This document shows, one piece after another, positions 34,349-44,659 of a stretch of 64,000 nucleotides of DNA (position 1 is the stretch's first letter; each line of letters opens with the position of its first letter). The stretch spans positions 113,122,074-113,186,073 of the forward strand of contig NC_081840.1 of assembly GCF_963259705.1 (NCBI RefSeq), read 5' to 3'. Under the pieces are notes generated by a model that did no database searches, was not told the DNA's origin, and saw only the letters and a list, made by a program, of their open reading frames with translations. Source of the stretch: Myotis daubentonii. Taxonomy: Eukaryota > Chordata > Mammalia > Chiroptera > Vespertilionidae. The translations under genes were made by a program, and so were the position numbers.

Positions 34349-35145
34349 AGTCGGAACACGTATCCACCGACCAGATGTATCTAAATCACCTTGGAAGCTT
34401 GTTAAATCAAATTCCTGGGCCTCACTCCAGACCTCTGGGGAGTAAAGCCCAGAAATGAGAATTTTTAAAAGGCTCCCCGGGGAGCCCTTATATGTTGCTG
34501 GTGGGAATGTAAAATGGAGCATTCACTTTGGAAAAGAGTTTGGCAGTTTCCTAAAAAGTTAAATACAGAATTACCATATGACCCAGCAATCCCACTTCTA
34601 GGTACCTACCCAAGAAAAATGAATACATAAATCCCACAAAAACTTATACATAAGCCTTCTTAGCACCATTACTCATTGTCTGCTAAATCCATAAGCTGAA
34701 CCAAATGTCCATGAACAGACAAATGGGTAGACTAAAATGGAATACTATTGAGCAATAAAAAGGAACAATCCGCTGATACATCCTACAACATTAATGAAGC
34801 TCAAAAACATTCCATTAAGTAAAAGAGGCCAGATGCAAGAGACCACATATTGTTTGATTCTATTTATATGAAATGTCCAGAAAAGTCTATAGAGACAGAG
34901 AGTACACAGATTACTGATGGCTTGGAGCAGAATGGGGATTAACATGGGCATGTGGAATGTTATTGCCATGATGAAAATCAGTTCTAAAACTGATATATGG
35001 TGAAGGTTGCACAAGTTGGTAAATGTACTAAAAATCATTGACTTGTACACTTGAAATCAATCAATTTTATATGTAAAATATGCCTCAGCTCCCTGGGTGA
35101 TTTTGATGCACCAGCAGATTTGGAAACCACTGAATTTCAATATAC
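34349..35145 (+). mobile_element. MER5A hAT transposon, split by an L1
   Basis: The left part runs to about 34484 ('aaatcaccttggaagcttgt', 'attcctgggcctcactccag'). The right part resumes near 35083 with 'tccctgggtgattttgatgc', 'caccagcagatttggaaacc'. The gap is L1 sequence. Confidence 0.75.
34485..35082 (+). mobile_element. L1 3' end nested in MER5A
   Basis: ORF2 3' text ('tatgttgctggtgggaatgt', 'aatcccacttctaggtacct', 'gaatactattgagcaataaa') and a UTR end at about 35082. Flanking words 'ggctccccgggg' and 'agctccctggg' may be a diverged duplication. Confidence 0.8.
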
Positions 35146-35245
35146 TTATCTGCCAATGAGAAAACTGAAACTCAGAGGGAAATGGCTCACCCAGGGTCAC
35201 ACAGTGAGTTTATACAGAGCCAGAATGCCTCTGATCTGTGACTCT
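35146..35245 (-). mobile_element. MIR SINE fragment
   Basis: 'gagaaaactgaaactcagag' and 'cacccagggtcacacagtga' are reverse MIR core. Confidence 0.7.
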
Positions 35246-35419
35246 GCAAAAGGAAACAGAGGGCCAGGCATGACCTGATAAAATGAACCAAAGGGGACAG
35301 CCAACCTCAATGAGTCAGTCTGCATGAAAGCTTTTCCCCTCAAATAGCAGGAAGCCGGCTTGTTTTGCTTGAATGATCCAGGAAAGGGGCTCAGGAAGCA
35401 GCTGGAGGACAGTGGAAGG

Positions 35420-35600
35420 ACCACAGACTTGGAGTCAAAGGCCCGAGTTCAAATCCTGACCTGAGAGTTAATGGTGACCCTGGGCAGGTCACTTCGCCTC
35501 CCAGAGTCTCATCTTGTTCATCCATCTGTAAATAGAGTGGATAACATCATGCTCCCAGGATCACCATAACATGGGTAAGGAAGACATTGAGTAATAGAGG
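35420..35600 (+). mobile_element. MIR SINE
   Basis: It runs forward from the tRNA-like end ('cttggagtcaaaggcccgag', 'ttcaaatcctgacctgagag') into the core ('ctgggcaggtcacttcgcct'). Confidence 0.75.
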
Positions 35601-35839
35601 CAAGAGATGATTCCACATGACTTCCTTCCTGCCTAACTGAAACCACAGATGTCCAGCCCAGTCTGCTTATCTAAATGCCACAGCTAGAGCATCCCTTTCA
35701 CCTTTAGGGTACTCACAGGTCCTTCAAAGGTTCTCTGATGCAAGCACTGCCAACCCACCTCAATCTAGGTCCCAGTCCCAGCTTCATCTAACTTCCCATG
35801 TGTAATAAGTCTCTAGAAAAGGGGGAATAGGACTGTATT

Positions 35840-36510
35840 TCTTTACAGATATGGCAGCCCCTGACTGAGAACAATATGTTAAAAATAACAACCTTCCGAG
35901 TGGCCACTGATGCATCAAATATTGGGTGTGGTGTTATTACAAGACCAAGAGAATGTAAAATATCCTGTAATATATCTCAGCAGAAAATCTTTTCCATGGA
36001 AAAGAAATCTGTCTTCTGTCTAAGAGGAATGTTTGGTAATTATTTGGGCCTTGGATAAACTCAGGCCATACGTTTTGGGCCACGCGTTTACATTCTGTAC
36101 TAATCATAGCGCCCTGATGTGAAGACAGATATTGTAGACCAAGAATAGTGAGTTCCCAAGATGGACAAGGCCGCGTCAGCACTTACAGAGGGGCGTGCAG
36201 CCTGTGTCAGGATGGGAACATTTAGGCCAAGATGCTTTTTCTTAGAAGGACAGATGTAAGCACTGGTATCTCCTAAACGGAGCCCACGGAAGCGGGGCTG
36301 AGCTCTCGGCCCCTGTGATCAGACAATGTCAACGTGGCAGGAGGCGCAGGTGCGTAGGCCCCTGTCCGGTTCTGCTTGCCTCAGCCATGTTTTGTTTGCT
36401 TTATTTGACTTCCTGGAGGAACCTGTTTGTGTCATTGACTATTAGCTCCTGGTAACTGAACTAGACACTGACTAACAGACATTCTTTGTAAAAGTCACTT
36501 GGGACAGACA
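35840..36510 (+). pseudogene. Decayed Ty3/gypsy retrotransposon: RNase H region and 3' part
   Basis: An in-frame stretch (35876-36055) contains VATDASNIGCGVI, matching the first RNase H block of Ty3/gypsy pol, where TDAS carries a catalytic aspartate. It is followed by a degraded ISQ.K.FSMEKK segment. After a frameshift and stop, GHAFTFCTNHSALM (around 36078-36120) matches the next block, usually TDHxxL. Further stops and shifts lead into 'gttttgtttgctttatttga', then about 36510. Integrase and gag were not seen. The copy cannot be functional. The family resembles the mammalian gypsy remnants known as MamGyp, by recollection. Confidence 0.7.
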
Positions 36511-36949
36511 AGAAGAACACAGATAGAGAATCACAGCTTATGACAACGGAGCAGGCATAGACTGCAAGGAAGAAAGCTTAACTTGAGATCATTTGATTCA
36601 GAGAGGTGTTAAAGACTTGTTGAAAATATAATTTTAAGCAGCAGTAGCAGAGAATAAATGACTACAGGAGCTATAAGAGGGACGGACTAGGAAAGGAAAA
36701 ATATGAAGGGAAGCAATGAGTAGGAGGACTAACATCTAAAATGGGAATGGCCAATACTTAGCACCTGAGCTGCAAAGACCCCACCCAGGATTCATGGTGG
36801 CTCCAGCAGCCCCCAGGCAGTCCCCAGGCAGGGGTGGAGGGAGTGTGGGGTACATGCCTCTCTCAGGCCTGAAGGGAAAGCCTAGATTTTCACTTCTAGT
36901 TAAATACAGAGGGGTGACTATCTGCCTTTACCTCCTCTTCCTCCCCAAA
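36511..36949. other. Unassigned sequence
   Basis: Between the gypsy fragment and HAL1. No feature recognised. Confidence 0.35.
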
Positions 36950-38573
36950 CCCTACCAATATGTTGGTAAAATAATTTAACCCACAAGGATAAAGGCAACT
37001 GAAAGGAGACATCAGCAAATAAAGGTGTCAGCAGACTTGGAGAAAAGTGGATGAAAAAGTTGTGATAGAGGATAAGCTGCAACTCAGTAAAGGATGTTGC
37101 TGAGACCAAAGCTAACTGCCGGACCACCCGCAGCTCAGCCCTTGGAAGCACAAGTTTCATGAAGGATGGGGATGGGAATCATGATGGAAAGCAGTCACTG
37201 AGCCCACTTTATGCAGCCAAACCCCTGTGCATCCCACAAACCCATCTCCAAGCACACGAGGTTTATTCTTAGGAGAAACTGAGGAGAGGCGGCAGACTCA
37301 AGAAGTAGACAAGGTGGAGGTCAGAGGGGAGGGGACAGGGCCTCCAGAACACCAGCCACATGCCCACCTCTCCAGACAGGTTACTGCAGGATTCTTCCCT
37401 GGAGAAAATGAACAATCTCAGAGGAAATACATCCATATATCGACACTGTGTGTAAGGCCAGCTCAAAATCTGTTCTCCCCTCAGCAGCCAACTGACTTTT
37501 AGTGCCTTACTCACAAAGTACATACAAGGTGGACAGACATTCAGGCAAAGCCCCTGACAGGACAGGAAGCGTCCAGACAGACAGAAAAATAACTTGGGAG
37601 GTGTGAGCACATGCAGGGAAAATAAAAATAAATTTTAAAATCCTATTATATTCTTAGAGAATGAATAATTAAGATATTGCATTCATGAAACAAGAACAGG
37701 GTGTTATATTAAAGAAATAATCAGAAAATAAGAAAGAGCTCTTGGAAAGTACATGTGAATAAAAATTTAAAGCTTAACAGAGAATCTAGATGATAGCCAA
37801 GCAAAGTCCCTAGAAAGTAGAGCCAAAAAACAAAACAATGGAAAATAGGAAAGAAAATATAAGAAAATGGGAGACACTATCCAAAAAAGAGCTCCAGAAA
37901 TACATAATGGGGAAAATATAAAGAGGAAACCTATCAAAGAACTATTAAAATAAATGACCCACAAATGAGTTTCTAGCTTGAAAGGCTGCATGGTAAGGTA
38001 TGCACATGATACAGTAGATACATAAGTGCCCTCCCCAAGGTGTCTCACTGCTTAAGCATGGGAATGCCAGGGGCTACGAGAAGAAAAGCTTCCAGAGGCA
38101 AAATTCACATTTCACACGAAGCAAGGAGCTTCAGAAGGGTCCTGCTACAGAATGCCGCAGACAACAAGGAAGACCTTCAGAATTCCCAGAGACAGGAGCT
38201 CCAATCTTACTTTCTAAAACTAGTTTAATTGTAAGCCAGTTGTGGGGTGGAATAAGCACCTTTTTTAGATATATGCAAAAGCTAAAGATAAAATACCTTT
38301 GGTGCCCTTCCTTAGGTAGCTGCTGGAGACGATGCTTTAGCCAAGCAAGAGAATAAACCAAAAGGCAGAAGCGATGGGATATGGTCGACAGGACCATCGT
38401 GATACAGGATGCCAGCTATGCCCCAGCCTAGAACAGAAGCAGTCCAAACTGGAGCAGGAGGGTAAAGGACTAAAGGGGAAGGTTTCCAAGGCGAAACAAA
38501 ATGTAAATGGCAGGCTATTTTATGTATTTGAGCACTTGGAAAAATTGATAGATGCCAAAAAGATACTGTGACA

Positions 38574-38896
38574 GCTCTGGCCAGTGTGGCTCAGTTGGTT
38601 GAAGTGTTGTCCCACAAACCAAAAGGTCTCAGTTCAATTCCTGGTCAGGGCACATATCCAGGTTTCAATTTGATCCCGGATTGGGGTCTGTGGGGAAGAC
38701 AAAGCCCTCTCACATCGATGTTTCTTTCTTTCTCTCTTCTCCCCCTCCTCCCCCTCCTCCCCCTCCTCCCCCTCCTCCCCCTCCTCCTCCTCCTCCCCCT
38801 CCTCCCCCTCCTCCCCCTCCTCCTCCTCCTCCTCCTCCCCCTCCTCCTCCTCCTCCTCCTCCTCCTCCTCCTCCTTCTTCTTCTTCTTCTTCTTCT

Positions 38897-38954
<58 letters not shown>

Positions 38955-38993
38955 AGGGGCTTCCTCTCTTTCTATCTTTTTTTTTTAAAGGTG
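38574..38993 (+). mobile_element. VES SINE with a greatly expanded pyrimidine tail region
   Basis: The tRNA-like head (ctctggccagtgtggctcag, B box cagttcaattcctgg) and VES core cacatcgatgtttc lead into 234 nt of pure C/T (38721-38954) and a short T/A tail. The duplication ctgtgaca is at 38566-38573 and 38994-39001. A normal VES is about 220 bp and this copy is about 420 bp. Confidence 0.88.
38721..38954 (+). repeat. 234-nt uninterrupted polypyrimidine tract
   Basis: There is no purine from 38721 to 38954. It runs from (CCCCCTCCT)n to (CCT)n, (CTT)n and finally (CT)n. It produces spurious Pro-, Leu- and Ser-repeat frames on the plus strand, which are not genes. Mirror symmetry and purity suit triplex (H-DNA) formation. 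The complementary strand is G-rich and suits G-quadruplexes in its first part. Confidence 0.97.
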
Positions 38994-39276
38994 CTGTGAC
39001 AATTTTGTGTCAGCTTGAGTGGGTCACTGGGTGCCCAGATATCTGGTCAAACATCATTCTGCAAGTGTCTCTGAGTGTCTCTGAGTGGGATTAACATCTG
39101 ATTTAGTAGAACGAGTAAAGCACACTGCCTTCCCTAACGTGGATGGGCCCCATCCAATCAGCTGAAGGCCTGACTAGAACAAAAAGACTGACCCTCTCTC
39201 AGCCAGAAGGAATTCCTCCTATCTCAGTGGCTCGAGCAGGGACATCAGTATTTTTCCTTCCTTTGGAGTCAAACAG

Positions 39277-39378
39277 GCCTGCTGGCTTTCGGAATGGAAC
39301 TCCTTGTGTCTCGGGCCTGCTGGCTTTCGGAATGGAACTCCTTGTGTCTCGGGCCTGCTGGCTTTCGGAATGGAACGA
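39277..39378 (+). repeat. 36-bp tandem triplication inside the LTR
   Basis: The unit 'gcctgctggctttcggaatg' plus 'gaactccttgtgtctcgg' is repeated, with the third copy changing after gaatggaac. The first two joined units are nearly identical, which suggests recent tandem duplication or homogenisation. Confidence 0.85.
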
Positions 39379-39935
39379 TACCACCTACTCTCTTGAGGCT
39401 CCAGCTTGCGAACGAACTGCAGATCTTGGGACCTGCCAGCCTCCACAATTATGTGAGCCAATTCCTTATAATAAACTATATATCCCCATCCTATTGGTTC
39501 TGCTGCTCTTGAGAATCCTGACTAATACAGATATATCAAATTATTGAGAAAAATATGGTAACATATGAAGAACTGTAGTGAACAGTATTTCCATAGTCAT
39601 AATCATGTAAACAATGACTATTTAAAGGTTCAGTTATAACTACACGGGGAAGGTGAAGGAGGGGAATTGAGGCTGGGGGTGACTGGTGTAAGACTACTAA
39701 ATACAGTCACCTTACAAGAAGGAGGACTATCCAAAATGGATTCACATGGTCTAGAAATATGATAAATGCCAAAAGAAATAGCTCATGGAGTTGAAGATAG
39801 CTGCCTCTGGGGAGGGAAAAGTATTGGGTGGAATACTGTTTTTCATTATAAGTCTTTTAAGACTGTTCGATTTTTAAATTATATGCATATGTTCATAAAT
39901 AAAATTTAATTTAAAAAAAAAGGAAAAAGAAAGGA

Positions 39936-41134
39936 AACCAGATTTTCAAGACAGATCAATTAGGGTGTGATTATACATGTTAAAAATAAGTTGATTGCAG
40001 TTGGCAGTAGAGACAAACCTCCCTGCCACCTTTAACACGTGATGACAAGGTTACTTATTTGTAACCAAAAGTCTTTATGCAGTGAAGTTTGTTATGGGCT
40101 ATAAACAACACACAAAGGTACTAACTTATCTGTTGTGACCAAAATAGATATTCATATTATAATTTTCTCTGGTGTATTTTCCAGGCAGTCACAGTTTTTA
40201 AATTAAGCACTATGAACGATGTATCTCTGCTCTTGTTAGTAATCAAAGCCTGAAATAAATCTAATTACCATGCATTCAGTTTTCTTGGAATTCAATTCTT
40301 GGAAGAAAAACTTTTGCAAGATAATTGTAAACAAGATAATTTTTTAAAGCCACCCAGCTAGTTTATAGTCATGGAAATCCCAAAGAGACACTAAGAAGAC
40401 AAAAGGGAAAACAAGCCAAATGACATACAATTTCCAATGGCAGCATCGTTCATGGATTTTAAAAGTGCTCTATTGCACACAGAGCACCCACCCTGGCTGG
40501 TTTAAGCAGAATACACATTTAAAGGACAGGAGGTGGCCACAGGATCTCCAGGAGAGCCAGCTCAGAAGCTACTTAGCCAGGAGCAGAGGACATGCTGTCC
40601 CAGCGCTGCCACTGGGAAGCCCTAAGGGCAGACCCTGACACCATCACCTATAGCTCACAGCATCCTAACATACTAATAACATGATTATTCAGCAGGGAGG
40701 GGTCATCCAGCTAAAAAAAATAGGAAAATGAATCCCATCAGTCATTCTCCCACCAGCAGAAAGCTAGAGACATGTTCTGTGACCAAGGATGAGCCCCAAA
40801 CAAAGGCTGGAAAGCTTAGGCTAGGGCTGTGCCAGGCAGTTCAGAACTCTACACTCTATGAGCCTTTGTTCTTAAAACAGATCATCATGGCCTGTTTTCT
40901 GAGTCAGGTAATGTCTGGAACTGCTCTGGATATAAAACATTTAATTTAAAAATATCCTCATATGCATATCCAAGAAGAATGTAAGGATATTAATATTATC
41001 CCATAACACTTATTAAGGTAGCACAATGGGTGAAAATCTTGATCTGTTGATTTATATAAAAACACTGTGGAATAATATTATTTTCAGTTTTTCTTTGGCT
41101 TCACCAAATATTCTCTAATTAAATATCATCACAA
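39936..41134. other. Unassigned sequence
   Basis: About 1.2 kb. No gene or repeat recognised. Confidence 0.35.
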
Positions 41135-41443
41135 TCCTATATAAAACCCTAATAAGCAAATCAACCGAACAGCGGAATGACCGGTCGCTATGATGTGCAC
41201 TGACAACCAGGGGGCAGACACTCAACGGTCAGGGCAGCTCTTGCATTGAGCATTTGCCCACCCCTACCCCCGCCTCCGAGAGGCAGGCAACCGGTGGAGG
41301 TCATTGGGGGACGGGGCTGGCCAGTGGGCAACGCCAGGCTGCTTGCCAAGGCAGGTGCCAGTGGGGGGGCCCCCAATGGCCCCACCTGCCAGTTACCCCA
41401 CAGATCGGCCCTGATCGCTGGCCAGGCCTAGGGACCCTACCCT
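41135..41443 (+). mobile_element. Helitron, 3' end missing
   Basis: It begins TCCTATATAAAACCCTAA after host A and carries 'gacaaccagggggcagacac' and 'tggccaggcctagggaccct', shared with the unit at 56168-56450. It stops near 41443 with no CTAG terminus, so its 3' end is lost. Confidence 0.8.
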
Positions 41444-41528
41444 ATATATTGGGAACATTCTCTTACATTTAAAAATTAAAACCTGGCAAGGCTACTCTAA
41501 CAATGAAAAAAACAGGATGATGCAGCGA

Positions 41529-41700
41529 TAACATGCATGGACTCTGGCTTGCACATTTTTTGGTCAGCCCTGATTCTGATACTTATAACTGTGTGATAAA
41601 GCCAATTACTTAACTTGTCTCTGCTTCAGTTTTTCCACCCATTAGATGGGAAAAATGATACTACTGCCTCAGAAGGATCATGTTATGTACTACTTTTTAT
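41529..41700 (+). mobile_element. MIR SINE
   Basis: Forward MIR: 'gcatggactctggcttgcac', 'tgtctctgcttcagtttttc', 'cccattagatgggaaaaatg'. Confidence 0.7.
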
Positions 41701-41774
41701 AATCAGGGCAAAAAATAAATGTAGCTGCCTATACAACAGCAAGATGTCTTTCACCTGTATGAAAAGTACGGTCA

Positions 41775-41926
41775 CTGGTGCATGCAGCATCCTGGATTGT
41801 GAGAGGGATGTCAGACTGCTGGTTTAGGTCTGATCCCACAGTCAGACATCCCCTGAGGGCACAGGCCAGGCTAAGGGACCCCTCCACCCCCTGCTGGTGC
41901 ATGAATTTTGTGCATGAGGCATCTAG
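41775..41926 (+). mobile_element. Helitron 3' end fragment
   Basis: It ends 'atgaattttgtgcatgagg' then catCTAG before host T. The body text (gtgagagggatgtcagactg, catcccctgagggcacaggc) matches other Helitrons here. No 5' terminus was found, so it is 5'-truncated. Confidence 0.85.
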
Positions 41927-41929
41927 TAT

Positions 41930-42590
41930 TCCTTAAGATGATGAACCTTCCTGCATTTCCTTATATAAGTACAAGCACATGACACTGCTGTATTCAACCA
42001 CCTAAAAGGCTACTCCTGGACTTTTCCTTGCTTCCTACATATTTCATTTTCTCTAGTATATTTTCCAGGCAGTGACAGCTTTTAGTATTAATTTATTTAT
42101 GACCATGACTTTAACTCAAATATCATGCTTCTCAAACAGGAGTCTGCACATTCCTAAGAATGGTGATCATTTGTCAAAACTTGAAAATCTGAAGTATAAA
42201 CTTTTAAGAAAAAAATGTGGAAGATAATCTGAAAGCAGCATAAGTTTTGAAATCTCCTCACTATAAAATTGACAACAAATAATAATAATAATAGGAAAAC
42301 AACAACAATAATAAAAATAGGATGATCCCAAACTCAACATATAGCAGAGGGGTCACAATCAACCTAAAATGCATAGAAAGTATTTATATGTGTATGTCAA
42401 ATTAAAAAAAAATCTACCTACATGTAAAATAAAGAGTTACCACTGTAGTGATACAAATAAGCCTAAACCTAACTATTTTTATTATGGTAGAAAAAAATCT
42501 GAGTATTAACTACATGAAAACATTTCTTGCAATGATATTTATTAAGAAATTATAGATTTAAGCAGAACTGTAGTGAACAGATATCTTAGA
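41930..42590. other. Unassigned, AT-rich
   Basis: It includes short A-rich (AAT)n/(AAC)n runs at about 42275-42315. No other feature recognised. Confidence 0.4.
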
Positions 42591-42591
42591 G

Positions 42592-43803
42592 AACCAAGAT
42601 GGCTGCCGATGGGACAGGAGGCTGCAAGATAGTGTATGAGTGAGAGAACGAAAGGAAAGTGTATGGACATGCAGGGCGTGTCTGTATTTGTGATTGAGGG
42701 ACAGCTATATTTCACAGGACTGTTGGGGACTGGCGGACCAGGCTCCCCTGGCTGGGCAGCCTCTACTATTGCTGAAATATTTCCCGGAGCGGCTGGTTCT
42801 GCTGCAGAGACCTCGCCATCTTCAAGGGGAGACCAGCTGTGATTGGAAGCCCAGCCTTACCTTCAACCGGGGAGACCTCAGAGACCTCCCAGGACCCTAC
42901 AACCACAACGCCCAGGGACCAGCTGCCTCAGCTGCGAACCCACGAACACCGAGACTCCAGCCTCCCCGACCAAGGGCGCCTAAAAAGTCTGTCCAGGGGG
43001 AGACAAAGTGGCGCTGAATACGCAGACAGGCCTTGCGACTGATCACAGAGCAGATAAAAGGAACCGCTGAATCGAACAACACCCACCCAGAATTAGTGAA
43101 TAAAACACAGCTGGTGAGGCAATCCATGGACAGAAAGGTCAGATAACGCCTAGAGAAAGTCAACGCAGGAGAGAGAAAGCTACACAACCAGACACCCTGA
43201 AAAGAGTGAACATGGGGAGATAAAGAAACAGCCCGCATATGAAAGAAAAGGAGGAATCACAGGAAAGGAAGTAAATGAAATAGAAGCAAGCAATATGTCA
43301 GAGAAAGAATTCAGAGCAATGGTCATAAGGACGCTGAAAGGGATGGAAGACAAATTCAACAATATGTGGAAGAACAAAGAGGAAATGAAGAAGAACCAAG
43401 AAGAAATGAAAAATGACATCGCTGCAATAAAGAACTCAATGGAAAGCATCAACAGTAGACAAGAGAAGCAGAGGACTGCATCAGTGAGCTAGAAGACAAG
43501 TAGAAAAAAATAGCCAAGCAGGGCAGCATCTAGAAAAAATACTTAAAAAACAGGAGGAGAGCCTAAGGGAACTTTGGGACATGAAACAAAACAACATCCG
43601 CATAATAGGGGTGCCAAGAGAGAAAACTGGGCAAGAAATAGAAAACCTGTTTGAAGAAATAATAACAGAAAACTTCCCAGATATTGGGGGGGAAAAACCT
43701 CACACAAGTCCAAGAAGCTTAAAGAGTCCCAAACAAGATGAACCCCAAAAGACCTACACCAAGACACATTATAATTAAATTGGAAAACACCAATGACAAG
43801 GTA
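42592..43803 (+). pseudogene. Young L1 5' end: 5' UTR and broken ORF1, 3' part absent
   Basis: It starts 'gagaaccaagatggctgccg', the motif typical at L1 5' ends. A GC-richer UTR follows, then ORF1p: a coiled-coil part (43295-43492: KGMEDKFNNMWKNKEEMKKN) and, after a frameshift near 43462, the RRM-type part (43581-43778: NNIRIIGVPRE, then ENLFEEIITENFPDIG). ORF1 stops early and ORF2 is absent. The end near 43803 has no polyA tail. Most L1 copies lose their 5' ends, so a copy with a 5' end and no 3' end is unusual. Confidence 0.85.
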
Positions 43804-43805
43804 AA

Positions 43806-43950
43806 AACAACAGTGACAATTCTGTGTCAACTTGACTGGGTCACTGGGAAATAGGGCTGTTAGACTTGGTGAGTTCAAATTCTTGCTCTCACTGGCTGTA
43901 TGAGCTTGTTGACCAAGCAACCATGGGCAGTAGTGTTGAAAATATCTGAC
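43806..43950 (+). mobile_element. 5' fragment of the same LTR family as at 38567
   Basis: 'tgacaattctgtgtcaactt' and 'gactgggtcactgggaaata' match the start of the LTR at 38567-39529. The match fades near 43850; the rest to 43950 is unassigned. Confidence 0.5.
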
Positions 43951-43994
43951 TTGCCTATCCCACTGGTGCACGAATTTGTGCACTGGGCCTCTAG
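43951..43994 (+). mobile_element. Helitron 3' terminal scrap
   Basis: About 40 bp: 'actggtgcacgaatttgtgc' then actgggCCTCTAG, before host T. Only the 3' hairpin and terminus remain. Confidence 0.8.
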
Positions 43995-44098
43995 TTGTCA
44001 GATAAATACCCAGAAGTGGGATTGCTGGGTCAAATGATAGTTCTATTTTTTTTTTTATTTTTTGAGGATCCTCCATAATGTTTTCCACAGTGGCTGCA
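43995..44098 (-). pseudogene. Old L1, inverted 5' segment
   Basis: The minus strand encodes the L1 ORF2p phrase ELSFDPAIPLLGIYL. The same L1 then continues on the plus strand from 44099, the arrangement expected from twin priming. Confidence 0.75.
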
Positions 44099-44402
44099 TG
44101 GAATATTAACTAGTTGGACATTAAAAAAAGAATGAAATCTTATCATTTGTAAGAACATGAATGGACCTAGAGGGTATTACCAAGTAAGATAAGTCAGACA
44201 GAGAAAGACAAATACTATATAATTTCACTTATATGTGAGATCTATAAAACCAAATAAACAAACAAACAAAACAGAAGCAAACTCATAGATACAGAGAACA
44301 AACTGATGATTGTCAGATGGGCTGGATGATAAAGGTGAAGGGATTAAGAAGCACAAAGGGCAGTTACAAAATAGTCATGAGGATGTGAAGTTCAGCATAG
44401 GG

Positions 44403-44637
44403 CAGTGATGGCGGACCTTTTGAGCTCGGCGTGTCAGCATTTTGAAAAACCCTAACTTAACTCTGGTGCTGTGTCACATATAGAAATTTTTTGATATTTG
44501 CAACCATAGTAAAACAAAGATGTATATTTTTGATATTTATTTTATATATTTAAATGCCATTTAACAAAGAAAAATCAACCAAAAAAATGAGTTCGTGTGT
44601 CACTTCTGACACGCGTGTCATAGGTTCGCCATCACTG
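44403..44637. mobile_element. Non-autonomous hAT transposon with perfect 8-bp duplication
   Basis: The ends cagtgatggcggacc and ggttcgccatcactg are inverted repeats (235 bp). The 8-mer gcataggg flanks it at 44395-44402 and 44638-44645. Internally 'cgtgtcagcattttgaaaaa' and 'tcacttctgacacgcgtgtc'. No transposase. Confidence 0.92.
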
Positions 44638-44659
44638 GCATAGGGAATACAGTCAATAA

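Larger units (their letters stand above)
38567..39529 (+). mobile_element. Solo LTR nested in HAL1, itself split by a VES SINE
   Basis: It starts TGTGACA (38567), is cut by a SINE at 38574-38993, and continues 'tttgtgtcagcttgagtggg' to the polyA region 'ccttataataaactatatat' and the end 'ctgactaataca' at 39529. Flanks gatac (38562-38566) and gatat (39530-39534) form a 5-bp duplication with one mismatch. The start TG, end CA, polyA signal and 5-bp duplication support a solo LTR, probably ERVL/MaLR class. Without the SINE it is about 535 bp. Confidence 0.75.
36950..39935 (+). mobile_element. HAL1 (half-L1) element, split by a solo LTR
   Basis: The 5' text ('cagcaaataaaggtgtcagc', 'gaggataagctgcaactcag') and ORF1-like text (37760-38560: 'aaaagcttccagaggcaaaa', 'ccttccttaggtagctgctg') stop at 38566. 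The 3' end resumes at 39530 and ends 'ttcataaataaaatttaatt' with an A-run. The layout (ORF1-like part joined directly to a 3' UTR) fits HAL1. All frames are broken. Confidence 0.65.

Noticed and set aside
38745..38870. Possible PRDM9 recombination-hotspot motif in the CCT-rich tract
   Set aside because: CCnCCn-type words are inevitable in such low-complexity sequence, and the bat PRDM9 binding motif cannot be known from this window.
38568..39094. Pro-, Leu- and Ser-repeat open frames of 137-143 codons
   Set aside because: They are translations of the pure pyrimidine tract inside a VES SINE and of the LTR that follows.
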